From NCBI GenBank assembly GCA_016928975.1, contig JAFGJR010000265.1, forward strand, positions 1 to 16,235: 16,235 nt of DNA, written 5' to 3'. Positions 12,483 to 16,235 of this stretch are shown one piece after another. How positions within the stretch are numbered: the stretch's first letter is position 1; every line of letters starts with the position of its first letter. A program made the position numbers and the translations under genes. The stretch is from Sedimentisphaerales bacterium (lineage in GTDB: Bacteria; Planctomycetota; Phycisphaerae; Sedimentisphaerales; SG8-4). The notes below the pieces were generated by a model. It saw only the letters and a program-made list of their open reading frames with translations, ran no database searches and was not told where the DNA came from.

Positions 12483-15080
12483 TCACCGCTCGAAGTAGCA
12501 GTGGACCTTCTGCTTCAAGGCGTCGGCAATCAGGAAGGTGCTGCCCTCGTTGGCGACGCTGGAAGGCTCGATCACCTTCACCACCTCCGCCCATCGGCCC
12601 GCCTTGGGCACCAATGGAACCAGCCGATTCGGCGAGCTTTCGAACCATTCGGTTCGCAGGTAGTTGTTTCCCCGCCGTGGAAACAGGGCGACGTACAGCA
12701 TGTCCGTCTCCACCAGTTCGTTGAGGAAATGCGTCCCCAGCGAGACATCCGGAATGAGATGCTCGTGCATGGCGACGATCTCGCAGAGGACAGCGGTCCG
12801 ATTGATCTGGGGAAACGTGACGGGGATGCCGAGGAATGGGTCGTTTGAGCCCCATCGGCCGGGGCCCAGGAGCATGACTCCGCCGGGTACAAATGGTTCG
12901 GGGGCGTTGTTGATCCGCTCGATCAGCCGGGCCACTTCGTGGCGATCCTGGAGCACAAGCCGGCTGTACGCGGCGGGGACCACGTAGACGAACCGGCTGA
13001 TGCGGATGTGGCGGCTGTGGCCGATTACAGCGCCGCTGGCCTCGATGATCGTGTCGGCCTTCGGGACTTCCATCGTCGCAGGCCCGGGGGTCTCAATGCC
13101 CTTGACCGGCAAGGGCCGACACTGGACGATGTGGATCCTGTAGGAGTTGTCGCCCACGAAATTCAGAGTGAATTCCACATCGACCGGGTACTCGTAGGCC
13201 GCGTGGAGGACGTGCAGGATGTCCCGCATATCCGCGACGAAACCGGTCGTTGACAGCAGACCATCGAACGTGGGCACCCATGGTTTGGCTGCACTGCCGG
13301 TCATCACATCCTCGGATTCATCTGCCGAGGCGAACATCTCGATCGGCACATCGGTGCACTCTTTGACGACGTCCAGGAAATGGCCCGACATGAGCCGGTT
13401 GGCTTGCAGGTCCAGGTAATCCACTCGCCGCTGGGCATATCGGCGAACCTCCTCGAAGTTGGCCTCGGGCCGTCTCTGGGGCGCATTGAGGGCAACGAGC
13501 CGTGTATAGTCGTCATCCGAACGATCTACGGCCCGGGTACCCAGGCCGAACACCAGCCGTAACACGCCCGCCGTGGGATCGATGCTCTCGTTCCATACGT
13601 ACGGGTTGAACGAGAACCCCACGCCGGCGGCCTGTGGACAATAGTACCGCCCGTGCGTCGCGCCGGAGACTCGCATGACCAGGAGGGCCATCTGCTCGTC
13701 GTGGTTCAAGAGCCCTCGCTGCTCGCGGTAGCGAAGCGCCTTCTCGCTCATGGTGCTCGCGTAGATCGTTCGCACGGCCGACAGGAAGTCTTCCAGACGC
13801 CGCTCCCGGGGGCCCTGGTTCGGGCAGAACACGCTCTCATATTTTCCTGCGAAGGAGTTGCCGTAATTGTCCTCCAACAGCGAGCTGGAGCGGACGATGA
13901 TCGGCGACTGGCCGAAGTAGTCCAGCATCTGCTCGAACTGCTTGAGGATATCGTCGGGGAACTGGCCCATGAGGATTCTCTGGCGGGCCTGGACGGCGCC
14001 TTCCAGGAAGGTTTGCGGGCTGCGCTGTTTTTGCCGCAGCCACCAGACGCCATTGCGGACCAGGTAGGTGTAGAATACGTTGGAGCCGACGTAGAACGAA
14101 TCGTGCTCTTCCAGAAGGTCAGCAAAACGGCGTGAGTGCTGCTTGAGGATACTGCGAGCGATGAGCATGCCGACGGTCTTGCCGCCGACCAGCCCGGAGC
14201 CGACCATCCGCCGCCAGACGTTCAGCACGTCCTCCAGAGTAAGATAGCGGGACACGAGCTTGAGCATCCCCGGATCGCGGGAGATGGCCATGCGGCTCAG
14301 ATGTTCGAACGTTTCCCGTTCCTTGCCCGGCGGGCAGACGCCAGCCCTGACAGCATCGAGCACTTGCTGAGCCTCGCGGAAGGTCCGCTCCCAATAGCCC
14401 GGACGGGCGTCGGGGTCCAGGTCTGACCAGTTCACCGACGTGAGAATGGACGAGATCAGGGCACTGGAAGTCACCGGTCGGAATTCATCGCCGTCCCAGG
14501 CGTGCAGCATGTTCATCGTGGGCGAGTAGCGGAACTGGACCTTGAGGGGATGGACGTAGAGGGTCCCCGCGTGACGGTATAGTTCCATGAACAACTGCGT
14601 TGTCTCGGAGATGGGGCGGATCGCGCGAGAGCCGTGATAGTTCCGAAAGATCGCAAAGTATGCGACGGTCTCCAGGTCGTAGAGATATGGACAGGTCAGC
14701 AGGAAGAAGTTGCCCAGCATCGGATCGGAGTACCAGTCGGCGGCAAGCTCGGACATGCAATCGAATATGTACCATGCACCGCGGCCGGCGCTTTCGATCA
14801 CCGTGTGAATCGTCGCGATGAACGATTCGAAGCCCTCCGCCGGGTCCAGGGTGTGCACCTCGACCGGGGAGCCCTGGGGCACGACCGGCGCGTGGCTGGC
14901 GAAGCGGAAGTAGATGACCTTTTGGCCGGATCGCAGGCCAGCGTGGCAGTATGGCGCCACGACCGCCATATAGTCTTCAATCGTATCGACCTGCCAGACG
15001 ATGTTGTCGCCCGGCAGGATGCCCTTCAACGCCTGGTCCAGACCCGGCAGCCCTGTCGTCAGAGCCACGCCGTAACTCAT
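12483..15080 (-). CDS. PEP/pyruvate-binding (PPDK_N-like) protein with degenerate KaiC-like N-terminal domain
   Basis: 865 residues, function unknown. Residues 1-70 read like a KaiC/RAD55 domain (TTGLPGLDQALKGILPGDN, then HAGLRSGQKVIYF), but the expected GxxxxGKT P-loop is replaced by WQVDTIEDYMAV, so it should not bind ATP in the usual way. The middle (about 290-660) is the ATP-grasp domain of PEP synthase/pyruvate phosphate dikinase: GGKTVG at 299-304, IIVRSSSLLEDN with Arg397, GNSFAGKYESVF, and VQCRPL ending near 657. The last 200 residues contain GPGRWGSNDPFLGIPV from 739 and GTHFLNELVE, a block I recall from other PPDK_N-only proteins. The swivelling phosphohistidine domain and the PEP-binding barrel are absent, so it cannot be a complete PEP synthase. 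The start at 15080 has AAGGAG eight bases upstream and overlaps the upstream U32 stop as ATGA, so translation is probably coupled. Confidence 0.8.
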   Translation of the reverse strand: MSYGVALTTGLPGLDQALKGILPGDNIVWQVDTIEDYMAVVAPYCHAGLRSGQKVIYFRFASHAPVVPQGSPVEVHTLDPAEGFESFIATIHTVIESAGRGAWYIFDCMSELAADWYSDPMLGNFFLLTCPYLYDLETVAYFAIFRNYHGSRAIRPISETTQLFMELYRHAGTLYVHPLKVQFRYSPTMNMLHAWDGDEFRPVTSSALISSILTSVNWSDLDPDARPGYWERTFREAQQVLDAVRAGVCPPGKERETFEHLSRMAISRDPGMLKLVSRYLTLEDVLNVWRRMVGSGLVGGKTVGMLIARSILKQHSRRFADLLEEHDSFYVGSNVFYTYLVRNGVWWLRQKQRSPQTFLEGAVQARQRILMGQFPDDILKQFEQMLDYFGQSPIIVRSSSLLEDNYGNSFAGKYESVFCPNQGPRERRLEDFLSAVRTIYASTMSEKALRYREQRGLLNHDEQMALLVMRVSGATHGRYYCPQAAGVGFSFNPYVWNESIDPTAGVLRLVFGLGTRAVDRSDDDYTRLVALNAPQRRPEANFEEVRRYAQRRVDYLDLQANRLMSGHFLDVVKECTDVPIEMFASADESEDVMTGSAAKPWVPTFDGLLSTTGFVADMRDILHVLHAAYEYPVDVEFTLNFVGDNSYRIHIVQCRPLPVKGIETPGPATMEVPKADTIIEASGAVIGHSRHIRISRFVYVVPAAYSRLVLQDRHEVARLIERINNAPEPFVPGGVMLLGPGRWGSNDPFLGIPVTFPQINRTAVLCEIVAMHEHLIPDVSLGTHFLNELVETDMLYVALFPRRGNNYLRTEWFESSPNRLVPLVPKAGRWAEVVKVIEPSSVANEGSTFLIADALKQKVHCYFER

Positions 15081-16235
15081 TGTGTCTTCTCCTTCTTCCC
15101 GAAGAATACGTCCATTCCGCAACAGCCGCAACGAAAACGCACCTCAAACTGGTGGCCGTCTTCATCTTCCAGAGTCATCGGCTCAGCGGCATTTCCGAAG
15201 CCGGGGCCTGAGCACAAGCCCAGTTCCCTTCGCAGGCAGTATTTCGTCGCCATGACAAGCTGCCCGGTCAAGTCGAGGCCCGACTCGGCGGCAGGGCAGA
15301 TCGTCTCTACGCCGTGACGCCTGTAGAAGGCACGCGCTCTGGCATTGAGTGCGTTGCCCAGATACGTCAGGTGCTTCTCTGGGAAGGGCACACTGTTTCT
15401 GCGGGCGCCGCCCATCGGTCGGGGGCGATTCGCCTCCCGGGACTGCAATAGCTGTTGGACCAGGTCTCGTTTGGCCGCGTTCAACTGGGAAACCACCATG
15501 AAATAGACGTCACGGGTCTGAACCCGCAATTCAGAGCATTCGAAGATCGTATTACCGAGTTTCGTCAGTTGCGTGCGGATTGTCCGGCGGGTGGCGTCCT
15601 TCTTCTGTGCCGGCTGCATCGGTCCTGCGATTTCAACGGTAGCCTGGTCTCCATCTTCGTCGATTCCAGACAGGAGGAGGCCTGAGGGTGTCTCGTGCAG
15701 GAGCATTGTGATGCCAACCTTTCGCTCGGCGATTCGTCCGGTGAGCCTGCGGCTGAACAGGTAGTCGAAATTGCGGTAGATTTCCTGTCCCTTGCGGATG
15801 CCTGTCGTCTTCTGCGGATAGACCGTGCGGCCATCGACGCGATTCACAATCGTGCCGCTCAGATTCCGCTGTCGGTCGAAGAAACAAATCCCGTCGGCAC
15901 TGTGCAGATCGTGCGCGGCATCCAGGGTGAAGCAGGCTTCTTCCACGGCTGTGACGGTTCCCACGTATTCCCCGATGGACTTCGGGGTGTCGATGGACGC
16001 AATGGAGGCGGCTGGTTTGATGAGGCCATAGTCGGTGAACCCGCGATTGAACGACTTGTTGAGGTTGGGCTGAAAGTGCAGGTGGACGGTGCCTGACGAG
16101 CTTCGCCGCAGGCCCTTTCTTGCCAGGATCGAGTCGAGTCTCTGGCGATAGAAACCGACGGTGTTCGCCACGTAGGAAAGGTCCTTCAGCCGGCCTTCGA
16201 TCTTGAACGACGTGATTCCCGCGTCGATCAATTCC
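15077..16235 (-). CDS. U32 family protein, RlhA/YdcP-like (5' end outside window)
   Basis: C-terminal 386 or so residues; the frame runs off the right edge, and the TTG at 16231 is an internal Leu, not a start. KIEGRLKDLSYVANTV is the diagnostic U32 block. The end, ATKYCLRRELGLC...PMTLEDEDG...VRFRCGCCGMDVFF, closely parallels the C-terminus of RlhA (YdcP), which with prephenate-derived chemistry hydroxylates a cytidine of 23S rRNA; related U32 proteins (TrhO-independent TrhP) modify tRNA wobble uridine. The Cys residues in YC...LC...CGCC may bind a metal or Fe-S cluster (inference). The old name 'collagenase-like peptidase' is probably misleading. The stop overlaps the start of the PPDK_N-like gene (ATGA), marking a two-gene unit. 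RlhA and other rRNA- or tRNA-modifying members cannot be told apart without the N-terminal half. Confidence 0.87.
   Translation of the reverse strand, partial: ELIDAGITSFKIEGRLKDLSYVANTVGFYRQRLDSILARKGLRRSSSGTVHLHFQPNLNKSFNRGFTDYGLIKPAASIASIDTPKSIGEYVGTVTAVEEACFTLDAAHDLHSADGICFFDRQRNLSGTIVNRVDGRTVYPQKTTGIRKGQEIYRNFDYLFSRRLTGRIAERKVGITMLLHETPSGLLLSGIDEDGDQATVEIAGPMQPAQKKDATRRTIRTQLTKLGNTIFECSELRVQTRDVYFMVVSQLNAAKRDLVQQLLQSREANRPRPMGGARRNSVPFPEKHLTYLGNALNARARAFYRRHGVETICPAAESGLDLTGQLVMATKYCLRRELGLCSGPGFGNAAEPMTLEDEDGHQFEVRFRCGCCGMDVFFGKKEKTQ

Noticed and set aside
12483..15080. Assignment as phosphoenolpyruvate synthase (ppsA) or ppdK
   Set aside because: Only the ATP-grasp part is present. 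The phosphohistidine swivel domain and the PEP-binding barrel needed for the reaction cannot be found.
1..16235. CRISPR arrays, insertion sequences, prophage genes, tRNA or rRNA genes
   Set aside because: No regularly spaced direct repeats, transposase or integrase motifs, terminal repeats, or tRNA/rRNA signature sequences were seen on either strand.

Overview
The window is GC-rich bacterial DNA with closely packed genes and long antisense shadow frames. The best guess for the host is a planctomycete (Planctomycetota, Phycisphaerae-like). The hints are an Arg-rich DRR-repeat protein ending in an EQFEFLMAIDEYK...PFPTWTEVLEV-type domain, an archaeal-style glycogen gene set, a Gfo/Idh - sugar isomerase - nucleoside-symporter-like MFS trio, and an 'IYDLRFTI'-type heptamer repeat. 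This placement is inference; there is no rRNA or other marker here that proves it.

Layout. (1) Bases 1-64 are probably the tail of a + strand gene. No gene is supported from 65 to 505. (2) Two small - strand genes follow: a DUF2007-like protein with a very acidic tail (1375-1052), then an Arg-rich repeat protein (955-506) that has a strong internal ribosome binding site. (3) Bases 1376-2146 hold no supported gene but contain several hairpins, a T8 tract and a 14-bp palindrome; a structured RNA is possible but not recognised. (4) 2147-6886 is a + strand glycogen operon: a glycogen-synthase-like glycosyltransferase, a GH57 alpha-amylase-type hydrolase and a GH133 debranching enzyme. Two hairpins precede the last gene. 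(5) Convergent to it is a uroporphyrinogen-decarboxylase/MtaA-like protein (7917-6895). Divergent from that, across a heptamer repeat, is a three-gene + operon: Gfo/Idh/MocA oxidoreductase, sugar phosphate isomerase/epimerase-like TIM barrel, and MFS transporter (8018-11124). (6) A D-amino-acid aminotransferase (11966-11133) runs convergently to the transporter, with both stop codons inside one 14-bp inverted repeat. (7) rplU (ribosomal protein L21, 12116-12445) has a good sigma70-like promoter and no rpmA after it. (8) On the - strand, an RlhA/YdcP-like U32 protein (cut by the window end) overlaps by ATGA a large protein with a KaiC-like N-terminal domain lacking the P-loop, a PPDK-type ATP-grasp module, and no phosphohistidine or PEP-barrel domain.

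How the parts work together. The glycogen genes would make alpha-1,4-glucan, cut it internally and remove its branches. The dehydrogenase, isomerase and transporter look like uptake and oxidation of an unidentified sugar, polyol or nucleoside-like compound. The methyltransferase-like protein may belong to a corrinoid-dependent step, but no corrinoid protein is visible here. The translationally coupled U32 + PPDK_N pair is the least understood part of the window and the best candidate for something undescribed. I found no CRISPR array, insertion sequence, phage gene or tRNA.
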